Position numbers and translations under genes: made by a program. Below are positions 1-12,316 of a DNA stretch of 64,000 nucleotides, one piece after another. The notes under the pieces are model-generated. The model did no database searches. It saw nothing but the letters and a program-made list of their open reading frames with translations, and was not told the origin of the DNA. The first letter of the stretch is position 1, and every line of letters starts with the position of its first letter. Source of the stretch: Liolophura sinensis. Taxonomy: Eukaryota; Mollusca; Polyplacophora; Chitonida; Chitonidae. The stretch is from positions 57,116,512 to 57,180,511 of the forward strand of contig NC_088301.1 of assembly GCF_032854445.1 (NCBI RefSeq). Direction: 5' to 3'.

Positions 1-751
1 CTGTGACAGTCAATGAAATATCCAGGACAATTTTGAGGGCACTGTTATCTTGAGCCCTGTTGGAGCTACTTAGCACAGCCCATAACTAGTCTAAGCAAGT
101 TATACTTTGCACTCACTCGGATGCAGGAGAAACGCCTGGATTATTGCGTCATGTGAATATATAATTGCAAAATAAGGATGCCCAATATATTTTTCTGTAA
201 CGACAGTGGAATCATACACAGATATAAGATATTTACAAATTTCTAATAAAAGACGTTTCGAGACAAAAAACTGAAATAAATAAGTGAAAGGAATGTCACT
301 TAAATTCTTCTTTAAATCATTTCCATTAAACTCTAATTTGACTATTAATTAAGCTTGATGGTATGCTTTGCTTGGTAAACAAAATACTTGTAACACAAAT
401 GGAAAATTTAAGGCACTTCTATCTTTAGCTGGAAGACAGTTGCCCATTGAGACCCATGAGTAACGATTGTAATTGAAGAGTTCTTTCCCTTAGTAAATTG
501 GTCGCTGAAAATGTGAAAAGGTCGAACAAATGTAAGTTATACTTTGCAAACCCTAATTTGAGGACAAAGTTTAACATGATTATCATTCTGTTATTTTATT
601 TTTTTTTATTTTTATTTTTAAGAGAAAATTTTGTAAAGAAGCTTCGAAAACTGTATGTCTGCCCATCTGGGTCATATTTATATTGCATTTATTTTGATTC
701 CACATAAGACAATGAAAACTGAAAATCGTATATGTTTATCTCAACGTACCC

Positions 752-782
<31 letters not shown>

Positions 783-3050
783 ACCAAGTGCTCTAATCAT
801 AAATCTTGCTAATACTAAATCAAAACAGCATCTCACCAAACTCTACTAGTGTAAAAATATAAAACTGCTTGCAAAACCGCGAGGGCGGTCGGGGCAAATG
901 CTATTTGAAATATGTACATGAGCCACTTTCTATCTCGATAAACCAACTGCCGTCATGTAACTTCATCAACAGATCAGTGTTATGTTATTCACATTCATCT
1001 TTGTATGTCCCAGATTCTCGGTGATTTCTGAGGTCCCCAACACATTATCGACAAAGTCACTTTTGAGGCAGGAGTCAGATATTCTGCGGGCATAATTCAT
1101 GCCACACTCAACCTGTCTCTCTGTTTGGTAATATGCATGCCATTGCTGTCGCCCATGCATTCAATTCCCTACACAGTGTATGTGAGATTTCTATATAAAT
1201 TCTCTCTAGCAAGCTGATCAGTCGTATATCATTTGCATTATATGTGATATTGGAATTATCAACATTTCACATGTTTGGCTGATTTATGCGCAGCCTAACG
1301 TCATTTAGTAAATGTGCTAATTTAGGGAACATTGTGAGCCGTTTGAATGTCATATACGATCATATATGGGAAAGAATTTCATAATAGTTAGTATATATGC
1401 TTCTTTTGATAAAGAAAACTTGGCTATTTCTAAATTTCACTTTATTATATGGAAACTCTTTTATGTACTCATCAGTGACGTTATATACTTTCTTTTTGCA
1501 GTCGTTTATTTCTTTCACGCAATTAAGTCCAGAAAAAAAATGAAAAAAAAAATAAAAATTCGTCTTACAATAAGATAGGTTACATTTTTCAAAAGGTGTC
1601 TGCAAAAAAGTCTCTTTCATTTAGATTCAGTTGTGTCGTATATAACAATTATAGAAATGAAATTAACCCTTGTCATCCAACTAACGTGATTTGCATATAT
1701 CATTACAACACACATTTACCTATGATATCCATGTTAACACTTATTTGTGTTTTATAGATATGTGTATGTCAATGGCGTCTTACATCCCCTGAGCCGACGC
1801 GAGGTAGGCCAGCAGCAGTTTTCTAATTGCGGATTTTACACTTAACAGTGTGGTGTTGTTTATCAATAATTCTTGATTGTTTGCTAATATGTTGTCTTAC
1901 TCTTGTTGAGATCCTGCTAAAAAGTGCTCAGACGAAATGTTTTCACAATGCTTGGCCTGTGCCAGTCGACAGCTCTACCGTTGCTATATATATATATCCT
2001 CGTGGTCTCTCTCCACTGCTTCGACAAAGTGTGTATACTAGATACTAGGGCGGTTTTATGAGCGCTCTCATCCCATAAACATTTACTTAATTGCTTTATC
2101 AGGTTAGAGGTCTACAATGTCGACCACCTAACCCCTTCTGTGAGAAAATTGCCGAATACTCATGATCAGCGATAAGCGGGAATAAAACAGAAAAAAAATC
2201 ACTTTTAGTACCTGTGCTGAAACTCTACACGGCTGCTATGTAAGAAATACCCCTCTAAATTGAAGTTACCGTCGCTTCTCATTACCTTTCACGCTTGATT
2301 TATGGACGCACAGGCGATGAAATGAATATCTCTTTGTTTTATATAGTCATCAGGTAAACCTCTGATATTTGCATTTAAAGCGGCATCAAAGGACTTGTCA
2401 AGGTATATCTCCGTTGTAGTCATCCACAATTTAAAAAAGACGATTTCTCTAATGAGATAAAAGCCAGACGACATGCGGTAGTTCTCTCAGCACTCATTAC
2501 AGCCGCCATTTCCACCGCCGCATTCATGTATAACATTCCGGACGGCCCAGAACCGTACCGAGGGTATTTGAAAGCTTAAAAGAAACAACGCGTGCTACAT
2601 CTGATAGGTAAACGGAAATAGGGATGAAACATTTCATGTGTGGTATTACATTTGTAATTTCTGACTATCGTGGGCAAGGGTTGTTGGTCAGCAAGTTGAT
2701 TCACAATAACGTTTATCAAGTAATGGTCGGATATCAATCATGGCTTGTTTTACACGTGAAATAATACGTTATATAATAATCGGTTAAACACGAATGTTTT
2801 GCTATTACATGCATTGTTAAGGAAGAGCTAAAAACATGTATACATTTTGCTAATGAAGACAACTTTACATAGCTATATCAGTATGTGGGGAATACACCTT
2901 AGGTTAGGGAGTGGAATGGTCAGTGGCTTGTTTGCCTCATCGTACGGTACATGACATGTAACGTGTACGTAATTACCTTGGGAACTCAATATACAATACA
3001 GAATACCATCGTACTTACTGTGCACGCAGGAAACATTCCATACAAGTTTG
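1..3050. other. Non-genic AT-rich sequence
   Basis: No open frame here has recognisable protein similarity or convincing splice context; all are short and low-complexity or random-looking. The only distinct feature is a C-run followed by a CA repeat near 750-784. It is read as intergenic sequence. A distant enhancer or a non-coding exon cannot be excluded without expression or comparative data. Confidence 0.6.
750..784. repeat. Poly-C / (CA)n microsatellite
   Basis: A run of about 19 C is followed directly by about eight CA units. This is a simple sequence, likely to vary in length between individuals and prone to sequencing error. Confidence 0.9.
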
Positions 3051-3059
3051 TTATATGGG

Positions 3060-3790
3060 CCCTGTCTGGGCTTATAATTGCAAATGTGGGTTATAGTCTA
3101 CAGTATTAAAGACGTACAGCATAGAGAGTAAAACCAAATAGTGATGACAATGTATCGTTAATCGGTGCTGTTAGTGCTTACAACAATGTTACTTGCAATA
3201 TATTATACACGACTGGTCTAGAATCTGTCAAAGTGCTGTACTATCATGACATCTGATAAACAATAAAATGTAAACAATATTTAAGGACCAGGCCCCAGGG
3301 AAGCTTAGTCTACCCGAATAATCCTGGTTTCCGCAGAAGTACAACATGAATGGCTTTCGGCTAAGACGGTGAAACAGAGCATTGATGACAGTGAAAGCTG
3401 ACAAATGGTCACCCGTAACCCGAGAAATCCGGCCGCTGGCCACTTTTAATTATAACTTCATGTAAATGCTTAAATAGTAGCAAATTACACGTCCCTTAAC
3501 ACCATCATTTAAGCAGAGTCAGTGAATGTAGTGAACTTATTTGCAATGCCTTAGACGTGATTGATCTAGAATTACTGAAAATGATGTGTTTTAACATTTA
3601 TAATAAAACATCAACATGAAAATAATGAACAGGGAGCAGGTGTCGGGGATCAGTAGTCCACCAGCAGAATCATTTTTCTCGCAAAATACAATATAGAAGA
3701 GTTACAGCAAAGGGAGTGAAACCAGAGCAGTGGTAACAGTCTGATAATTGGCAAATCTAGTCACTCGTCACTGTTCTTACAACCACTTGT
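3060..3790 (+). repeat. Dispersed repeat family A, three degenerate copies
   Basis: Three neighbouring stretches (about 3060-3190, 3271-3420 and 3630-3790) share the same order of words. These are a 'tagtccaccagcagaat'-like segment or its variant, then 'acagcatagagagtaaaacca', then a 'gatgacaatg..gctgac'-like segment. A fourth copy in the same orientation lies at about 14470-14600. No coding potential or terminal repeats were seen. This is probably an old interspersed element; its class is unknown. Confidence 0.55.
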
Positions 3791-3879
3791 AAGAACTTCT
3801 CCACGCGGGTGTTTGTGTGAAGTTTCATACACTAGCAATAATAAGTATTTTCTTATTAGGGACGAATCGTTACATAGAC

Positions 3880-4470
3880 ATTACAATAGGAAGACATTAG
3901 CAGTAGTAAATAATGCTGATAAAGGAGACGTTACAATAGGAAGACATGAGCAGTAGTAGAAATGCTCGTACAGGAGATGTTACAATAGAAAGCCATGAGC
4001 AGTAGTACAAATGCTGATACAGGATACGTTATGATAGGAAGACACGAGTAGTAGTACAAATACTGATACAGGAGACGTTACAATATCAAGACACGAGCAG
4101 TAGTACAAATGCTGATACAGGAGACGTTACACTAGGAAGACATCAGCAGTAGTACAAATGCTGATACAGGAAACGTTATAATAGGAAGACATCAGCAGTA
4201 GTACAATTGCTGATACAGGAGACGTTACAATAGGAAGACATCAGCAGGAGTACAATTGCTGATACAGGAGACGTTACAATAGGAAGACATCAGCAGTAGC
4301 ACAAATGCTGATACAGGAGACGTTACAATAGGAAGACAGCAGCAGTAGCACGAATGCTGATACAGGAGACGTTACAAACAGGAAGACATCATCAGTAGTT
4401 GGCTGACACAGTATACGCTATAATAGGAAGACATCAGCAGTAGTAGAAATGCTGATACAGGAGATATGAA
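3880..4470. repeat. 49-bp minisatellite, about 12 copies
   Basis: Imperfect head-to-tail units of about 49 bp contain 'gcagtagtacaaatgctgat' followed by 'acaggagacgttacaatagg' and 'aagacatca'. Units differ by point changes and small indels. A degraded unit near 4390-4420 has lost part of its first half. The array has no long open frame and no unique spacers. Confidence 0.9.
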
Positions 4471-4507
4471 CTGTTGCGATCAAAGAGCAACTGAGATACA
4501 TAATTTG

Positions 4508-4765
4508 TTATCGACAACTTATATTCTGGCGTGATACATGATTTGAATACTGATTTCACTCAGTTGCCTAAAATGTACCTTACGTCTTTACAACATCATT
4601 GAAACTGTTGACCGCTTTTCTTTGCATGATACCGTCCTATTTTCGTACTTGATATCATATATTAGTTCTTTGATGCTTTGTGTTATATGTCGTTTTGGGA
4701 ATTGGCCTTGCAATTATTGACCGGGGACGTCCTTATTGGTTGGCGGCTGGTATATGAATGTGTGT
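4508..4765 (+). repeat. Dispersed repeat family B, copy 1
   Basis: This stretch matches 13648-13900 over roughly 250 bp in the same orientation. Both contain 'gaatactgatttcactcag', 'cattgaaactgttgac', 'gtcctattttcgtact' and 'tgtcgttttgggaattggcc'. Shorter related fragments lie near 48477-48605 and 50745-50800. It has no obvious coding potential; the element class is not identified. Confidence 0.75.
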
Positions 4766-5990
4766 TTTCACACATTGATTCACACTAGCTATTTTGACAG
4801 ATTTAGACGTTGGGGGATGTTTGGTATGATTCTGCCATGCGAACTGCGTAACGTAAAGTGAAATCATGATTGTATGATCTTTACATTTTTTCGTTCTGTT
4901 GATTCCTTGTAACACAGAAAGATCCTTTTTCAATGAGGCAAACAGTATTTTGTATATAAATATCAATTATGAAAAGCTCACATCTTCCATAGAGACGTGA
5001 AATAGGATCTTGTTATTTTGGTGGACCAAGCTGTACTATTCCTATTCGGAAGATGTAAGATTGGCAATATTGGTACATGTAGGTCTGTAATTAAGTCATT
5101 TTCATTTAAAGCCACCACAACAAGGGTGAAAAACAAGACGATCCAGTCCATCCAGCTTACTTTATCAGTCTTGGCAGCTTCCATGTGGAGGCTGGAAGAA
5201 AACAAGATATTATAGGCCTATACCGCTTATAACTACCAGTAATATGAATCTTAAAGCCTCCATTTAATTTAGACAGAGCACTAGATAATCTAAACAGATT
5301 TCATGTGGATATAAGCGTCATGTCCGACATTCGTATACCATTCGTAGTCCGTAAAGGGCGTTCCAAGTCAATAATCGCAAGATCCATTTCCAAAACAGCC
5401 TTTAAAACTAGCTCCCAAAGCCAAAGGTATGAAACAATTATACAAATAGGAAATAAAGCCGGTAACACACAAGAGAGAAGAGGTCATCAGTTTTCAATGA
5501 TGCCAGGCAGACAGTGGGTATTCCAGGCATGAATTCCATATCAAAGTTCAAATTCGTAGTCCATGAATGAGTTCCAGGTCAAATAATAACTAAACAAGGT
5601 ATCTCAGTCGCGCTTTGATTGCAACTGTTCATAAAGACATCATGCAGATGTAATGACCATGGATGCCTTTCTGGCCCCTAGACCCAGGTTAAGCGGTATT
5701 AGATACAGTTCGAAAATGACGAGCGTTACAGACCTTAACGCTCAAAAATTCAAAAGTAACGGACGATTACGTCTTTCCCGTTAATATGTAAAGATCTCAT
5801 ACTACAAGAGGCGCCATCTATGATGTTACACATAACATGCTGGTCTGTATAAAAGCTGTCTACAAGATAAACGGTTACACTCGGCAACCAGCGCCATCTA
5901 TGTTGTTAAATATCATGTATGCGATAGATATGTATATAAGGATAACAGCGCCTTCTATGTGGTTGATCACAATGCAAATCGACAGAGATT

Positions 5991-6329
5991 CTAAACGCTC
6001 TGTCCATACTTCCCGACGAGAGTGTTATACACATTGTAAAATTTGAGAAACTTGGAATGAAGGCGTTTGGTGGAGCATTCTAAACAATTAGAGACTAAAA
6101 AATTAGTTTTTTGAACTAACAACTTGTGATGCAGATTGAAGTCATCACAATTTACGCAAGATCTGACAAATGCTACAAGGCGAGATATGTATGTGCCATA
6201 TGCAGGGCCCTTTGGCATATTGCTATCCAAATAAGGATAATTTACAATATCAAATTTGAAATTATCATTTTTGTCGTAAAGGTGGCGTGAAAGGAGACCT
6301 TGTTCGTCTTTGTACAGATATAGATCCAA
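5991..6329 (-). pseudogene. Reverse transcriptase fragment, C-terminal part
   Basis: This 112-codon open stretch follows the YTDD-bearing frame and continues the same retroelement protein. Visible words include 'LYDKNDNFKFDIVNYPYLD' and 'YGTYISRLVAFVR', typical of the region after the catalytic motif in this reverse-transcriptase group. It is separated from the preceding block by a broken frame near 6330-6372, so it is not part of an intact protein. Its last third is repeated in the deleted copy at about 12900-13000. Confidence 0.65.
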
Positions 6330-6371
6330 ATAAGATGTACCATCAGGACTATCTATTGTCTCCTTTAAATC

Positions 6372-6569
6372 CTACGAAGGCGAATAGATTTCCTTCACCG
6401 CTTCAGCAATATGGGGATTATTTAACGCCAGTAGATCATCAGTATACCACTTGGTAAATGAAAAGGATCGAGCTTTAAAGATATTACTTTTAGGTAATTT
6501 CTGCATATAGTCGTATTCATATGAAAACAGGTAAAGGTCTGCCAAAAAAGGCGCACAATTAGTGCCCAT
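6372..6569 (-). pseudogene. Reverse transcriptase fragment with YTDD catalytic motif
   Basis: The stretch encodes the palm part of the enzyme. It begins near 'MGTNCAPFLADLYLF' and contains 'KWYTDDLLALNNP', where the DD pair would bind catalytic metal ions. The frame ends before the C-terminal block. Upstream, the 'TLYTTIPHKDL' block (6772-6578) lies in another frame. This is a decayed fragment, not a functional gene. Confidence 0.7.
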
Positions 6570-7069
6570 TGGATTACCTATGTACTGTTGCTAAATGGTA
6601 TCCCCGAAGTAAATACCGAGACAATTAACAGCGATATTCTGTCAATAAGATCTTTGTGAGGAATCGTAGTATAGAGAGTAGAGAAATCCCATGTGGATAC
6701 GTCTTTGTACGGTATATGCATATGTACATAAAGCTCTTCTGTAAGACGTTTGGAGTCGTTAAGAATCCACATGCAGCTGACATCTGAATTTTTTGTTATG
6801 GCACAACAATACTTATTCTATAATGACTTTACGTCTTGTAACGCTCTCGTAAGTAGGGTTGAGAAGACTTTGGTGGTACAACTTCTTGAACCCGCAATAA
6901 ATTGAGCATGGGGATTTATGCATTTTAGGAATCCAGTAAATATTTCTGTATGACGGGTAGGTATTTTTAGGCGCCTTTCTTTAAGAAAGGTTTTCTGTTT
7001 ATTAAATAATTCCTCCAGAGTACATGTAGTAGCAGAATACGTGGATGTTGTGTTAGATGTACATAGCTC

Positions 7070-7543
7070 TTAAACAAGAATTTGATAATAATAATTCTTG
7101 TAAATAAAGATGACATTATTAGGGGCCTTGTCTGCTACAGTGATGACAAATTTACTATCAAGGTCGGCGAGTGTTTCTTGCACAGTGGGATCCTTGAGAA
7201 CCTGTTTAACTTTAGGTAGAGCATCAATGTCTAGACGGTGTATAGTTAAACTGACCTTCTTTTTGACAATCTGAAGCCAATCGTTAAGTACCGAAGAATG
7301 CACTTCCTCCCGTTTTGACCATTTTTTAACATATTCCTCAAACGCCCAGATGATATTTTTTTTGTTAGATCGAATGTTGACATTTCTCTTTTCCCTACAC
7401 ATAGGACCCCTCACAAAGAGATTCCTTAGATCATGATTCTTAATACTATTAAGGTCACCAGTCAGGACATGTTTACATTTGTTGTAGGTAAAAACTGAGG
7501 ATTCACAATCACAGTTATAGCCGTCAGAAGTATACGTCGCCAA
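7070..7543 (-). pseudogene. Retroelement protein fragment, N-terminal part
   Basis: This 157-codon open stretch is the longest intact piece of the retroelement. It contains 'HVLTGDLNSI..NHDLRNLF.RGP' and ends in 'FVITVADKAPNNVIF.YKNYYY', both words that recur in this reverse-transcriptase group before the catalytic domain. The apparent start methionine is probably internal: similarity of the same style ('YNEPDVSA', 'IQSPSHPKFSTIP') continues upstream to about 7700 in other frames, implying frameshifts. It is cut by a stop at its 3' end. Confidence 0.6.
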
Positions 7544-7794
7544 ATCGAACTGGGAATAGTTGAAAATTTTGGATGCGATGGGCTTTGTATACTCATAGGA
7601 TATGCAAGGGGGCTCGGATATTAAAATAATTAGGCACTAACATCAGGTTCATTGTAGATGTGTGGTAGGTTAATTAAATGAAGGCCTCTGTCTAAACACC
7701 TTATCTTCAGAAAGAGTCGATCGTGATGCCGAGGGAGATCAGATTAACATAACGTTACACAAACCGTGCGTCTTTCACACAGGTGCAGGAATAA

Positions 7795-8957
7795 TCTTGT
7801 TACATTATAGGGTAGCTCCAAATAATACAGTTTGTAAAGGATTAGTTTATCTTGTTACATTTAGCATAGCTCCAAATAATATAGTTTGTAAAGGATTAGT
7901 TTATCTTGTTACATTATAGCATAGCTGCAAAATAACACAGTTTGTAAAGGATTAATTTATCTTGTTACATTATAGCATAGCTCCAAATAATAAAGTTTGT
8001 AAAGGATTAGTATATTTTGTTACATTATGACATGGCTCCAAATAATACAGTTTATAAAAGATTAGTATATCTTATTACATTATAGGGTAGCTCCAAATAA
8101 TACAGTTTGTAAAGGATTAGTTTATCTTGTTACATTATAGCATAGCTCCAAAATAACACAGTTTGTAAAAGATTACTTTATCTTGTTACATTTAGCATAG
8201 CTTCAAATAATAAAGTTTGTAAAGGATTGGTTTATCTTGTTACATTATAGCATAGCTGCAAAATAACACAGTTTGTAAAGGATTAATTTATGTTGTTACA
8301 TTATAACATAGCTCCAAATAATACAGTTTATAAAAGATTAGTATATCTTATTACATTATAGGGTAGCTTCAAATAATAAAGTTTGTAAAGGATTAGTTTA
8401 TCTTGTTACATTTAGCATAGCTCCAAATAATAAAGTTTGTAAAGAATTAGTTTATCTTGTTACATTATAGCATAGTTCCAAAATAACACAGTTTGTAAAG
8501 GATTAGTTTATCTTGTTACATTATAGCATAGCTCCAAATAATAAAGTTTGTAAAGGATTAGTTTATCTTGTTACATTATAGCATAGCTCCAAATAATACA
8601 GTTTATAAAAGATTAGTATATCTTATTACATTATAGGGTAGCTCCAAATAATACAGTTCGTAAAGGATTAGTATATCTTGTTACATTTAGCATAGCTCCA
8701 AATAATAAAGTTTGTAAAGAATTAGTTTATTTTGTTACATTAGCTCCAAAATAACACAGTTTGTAAAGAATTAGTTTATCGTGTTACATTATAGCATAGC
8801 TCCAAAATAACACAGTTTGTAAAGGATTAGTTTATCTTGTTACATTATAACATAGCTCCAAATAATACAGTTTATAAAAGATTAGTATATCTTATTACAT
8901 TATAGGGTAGTTCCAAATAATACAGTTTATAAAAGATTAGTATATCTTGTTACATTT
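7795..8957. repeat. 55-bp satellite array with five-unit higher-order period
   Basis: About 21 tandem units of 53-57 bp follow the pattern 'gattagtttatcttgttaca' + 'ttatagcatagctccaaata' + 'atacagtttgtaaag'. Unit variants recur in order. The 'tataaaagattagtatatcttatt' variant recurs with 'cag' at 8048, 8324, 8599 and 8868, and is followed each time by a 'gggtag' variant (7810, 8095, 8361, 8636, 8905). This gives a second period of about 275 bp, or five monomers. The array is strongly AT-rich and non-coding. Confidence 0.92.
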
Positions 8958-9130
8958 GATGATTTATTTATCTGGAGTTTTTCTTGCTGCACTCAGCTGC
9001 ATATTACATTATCAAGACGACGGTCAGTTTTATGGTCCTTTCCGCAGCCGAAATAACCGAAACTGGATTCGAACAAGCGACCACATTAGTCAGGGTCCTG
9101 GCTGTCACATCAAACCAACATCTTAATGGA
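8958..9130 (-). mobile_element. tRNA-derived SINE, minus strand, degenerate
   Basis: Read on the minus strand, the sequence has a box-B-like 'gttcgaatcc' (plus strand 'ggattcgaac' near 9066). It then has words matching the SINE tail seen elsewhere in the window ('gaccgtcgtcttgataatg', 'gagtgcagcaag') and ends in an AAATAAATC tail. Box A is degraded. It sits directly at the end of the 55-bp satellite. Confidence 0.55.
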
Positions 9131-9149
9131 CTGAACCTGTGAAGCCCTC

Positions 9150-10090
9150 AACATGTCATTGTATTATAGCTATGTAGTTCCAATCGGCTGTAGAAATTGT
9201 ACAGGTTTCAAACTGGTGTTGGAGTAAAATTTGCTTCTGTGTTATAAATTTTTGGTTCAAACCAGTTGTACCAATTTTGCACGTTTCACATGCACAGGTG
9301 AGGGAGAAGATCTTGTTATATTAGAGCCTGTTTTGCTGCGACCAGTTATATCATGGTAAATTTTTCAGACAGATGAAGGAGAAGATCTTGTTATATTATA
9401 GTTTGTGTACCTCCAACTAGTTACAGCAATTATACACGTTTCACACATGTGAGGAGGAGATCTTGGTGTATTATATTTTGTGTACGTCCAACCAGTTACA
9501 TCAATTGTACGAGTTTCATACAGGTGAGGGAGATGATCTTATTATATCATAGCCTGTTTACCTGGGAACAGTTACATCGATTGTACAGGTTTCACACAGG
9601 CGAGGGAGTTATATTAGGAGAAGAACTTGTTATATTACCGCCTATTTAGCTGCAACTAGTTATATGAGTTGTACGAGTTTCACATAAGTAAGGGAAACGA
9701 TTGAGTTATATTTTAGTTTGTGTACCTTCAACCAGTTACACGGGTTTCACACAGTTGACAGAGATCTACTTATAGTTTTTTATATAATTTATACAAGTTA
9801 TATAAATTGTATAGGTTTCACTCAGATAGAGGTCAGCTTTTTATATAACATATATATATCTCCAACCGGGTATATATACATATTTTATAAAGGTAGGGGT
9901 CATTTTCTTATATTATAAACCGGGTGTAAGTCAACCAATTATAAAAATTGTACAGGTTTCTTACAAATGAAGAATGTTTTGTTATATTATAGCCTGTGTA
10001 ACTTCAATCAGTTTTATTAATTGTATAAGTTTTACACGGGTTAAGGGAGACCTTTCTTCATATAGCTATTGTAGCTCGTACCAATTGTAG
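9150..10090. repeat. Degenerate 75-80-bp tandem array
   Basis: Loosely conserved units follow the pattern 'gttatattatagcctgtgta' + 'cctccaaccagttacatcaa' + 'ttgtacaggtttcacacagg' + 'tgagggagaagatctt'. Starts fall near 9315, 9389, 9467, 9541, 9629 and 9705, giving about 11-12 units. Short open frames inside are products of the repetition. The array is older or more diverged than the neighbouring satellite. Confidence 0.8.
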
Positions 10091-10099
10091 AAAAGTTGC

Positions 10100-12300
10100 A
10101 ACAGAAGAGATTGCTTGTTGCATGACATATTTATTAAAATTAATATTATATTCGGCTATAATTTTCAGATTTAGGACAAGGTTAAAATTGTGGAAATGAG
10201 AACACCCGATAATTGATTAACCAATAGATTTTCTAGCACTCCTTTTAACTGTATGAACCTTATAATTTTAACAAAAGGTGTATAGCTGTTACCAATCAAG
10301 GATATTTCCAGTGTTTTCATAAATTCTGTGAGTTGCTGTTCATTAATACTTTGGTTATATGGCTTCTGCAGTTATAAAAATGGCTACTGTATATATAAAA
10401 AATGCATTACCTATAACCACATTTTGGATACACTGTGTCAGATTACCCTTGCTATTTCAGAAAGGACATAAATGGCGTCATTTGTTCAAACCTTTACAGC
10501 TTAATTGTTAACACACGTTGTAAACTTGCAGAACTTGAACTCATTCATACGGACGACTTTGTTACATCTATCATACATGACCACAATATAATAGATCTGT
10601 AACGCTGCTGTATAGATTGCAGCCCTCATCACTTGAGCCAAATATTAATACTTGCTTGATAAGTCCTGGCTGACTATCCTCTTGCGATTTTTTTTTGTTT
10701 CGATTCAAGATTTAAGATGGGCCCTGGATTAACCCATATTTGGTGTTTCATAATGGGTACGTTTCGATGGAACAGAAGTATCTACCATTGTGGTTGCGTG
10801 CAAACAAGCTACAGTTTTTAAGTAGGTATTAGTTTTGGCTAGAGTTACATACCTGTTGTGAATTGTCAAGTGTATCAGGTGCTATATAGTTGTTAGTTAA
10901 CAACACCTGGTTCCACGATGGTATGATCAGTTCTTTTCAAATAGTTATATAACATCTGTGATAATTTCTGCAAATTTCACGAGGATAACTTTCGATTTGG
11001 CTGATCTTTGAGAAAGTGAAGAAATTACTTTTAAATTAACTCAGAAAGGATCGAATGACTCAAAATTGTTTGAATATTTCCTTACACTACTGTAGCATCT
11101 ATCAAAAGAGACAAAACTTGTCGCGCTAGTCTCATTTATTGTGAAGAGATTACAGGTATTGAGTGTTCCGAACTTCCCAGTCAGTGTTCGTAATGAAAGA
11201 GCGCTGAAACCTATCTTTTGTTGTAAGGAATAAAACTTCGCTTGGAGGATGGATATAAAATTTGGATTACTTTGTGGTTGGCAGCTCTATTGAGAAGAAC
11301 ATGACAGTAATTTATAACTGCCTTTGACCAACTCCAGTGGAGGTCGACCTACCCGAGGATGTGGGTACCTTTTTGTGTTCCTGTACTTCAACTTGTCATT
11401 TATACACCTTTAGCATACTAGGTTGTGGCGGAGACTAACTTGGCCCGAGCATGCATCTACACATCTGACCAACAAACACAGGCAGTGTTTACCGCTTCAG
11501 ACTTGGTCAATCTAAATTGGGTACAAACTGCTGTAAATGACGAGTGACAGGTTTATATTCGCGAGGACATCTCCCGCTGTATGTGAAGAGCAAGCGAAGC
11601 GACTGGGACACCGAGCGAGCTTCGTTAAAGACAAGTCAAGCATGCTCTTTATATCGTCTCGATACAATCGGCCTTCATTGAGGTGCTACATACTTAATTC
11701 ACACAGAACAACTCTATTGAGGAGGCTGTCTCGCGAGGATCCAGGTAGACTCTGTCACACAGTTGTGCGCACAAAAACGTAGCATTGACGGCTAGATCAC
11801 AGGGAAACAACTTGTACCTGAAATAGGGGTGTTGTTGCAGAGCCAATGTGTGAGAAACCTTTCTCTGCTCCATCTTTTCTTAATGCTGGCACTCCGTTTA
11901 CAGGTGACCTGTTATCTTCAGACCTCTCCACCAGGCAAAACTCGCGCGTGTATAACAAATTTGTGAATTGCCGTCAGCTTAATCTTTACAAAAATAATCA
12001 AGTTCATCCGAAATTAAAATTATCGCTATGGTGATGTAGAAATCTCATGTCGTCTTATCATTGTATTGGCTCTTCATGGCAATGCTCAAAGTTCGACCCG
12101 AAGATCGGTCATTTGCATTGTAGAAAATTGTTACAGGCGTGTTGACTTCGAAACAGTAAAGATGTGTAGTAGCCTAAGACTCCTCGCATTAGTATAAACT
12201 CGACACACTTTTTGAAATCTCAAAATTATGTTTCGCAAAAAGTTATACGGGTTATAGCACTTTGATCACATTTCAAACTTAATGGTGGGGAGTTTTCATA
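10100..12300. other. Non-genic interval
   Basis: No recognisable protein, RNA gene or repeat. Short open frames (for example 11537-11782) show no known motif, and they lack coherent splice partners. Confidence 0.5.
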
Positions 12301-12316
12301 TATCAACAGTGTATAG

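Larger units (their letters stand above)
5303..7720 (-). mobile_element. Decayed Penelope-like retroelement (reverse transcriptase)
   Basis: Read on the minus strand, consecutive broken frames make a reverse-transcriptase-like protein. An N-terminal block (7543-7070) contains 'ITVADKAPNNVIF'. It is followed by 'YWIPKMHKSP' and a frame-shifted 'FIAGSRSCTTK' (about 6960-6830), then 'WDFSTLYTTIPHKDL' (6772-6578), then 'MGTNCAPFLADLYLF' and the catalytic 'YTDD' (6569-6372), then a C-terminal block (6329-5991). Motif order and wording fit Penelope-like elements better than LINE or LTR families, but I cannot fix the lineage and see no GIY-YIG domain. Stops and frameshifts between blocks show it is dead. 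The segment 5303-5990 is the shared 3' non-coding part. A deleted relative lies at 12317-13165. Confidence 0.7.
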
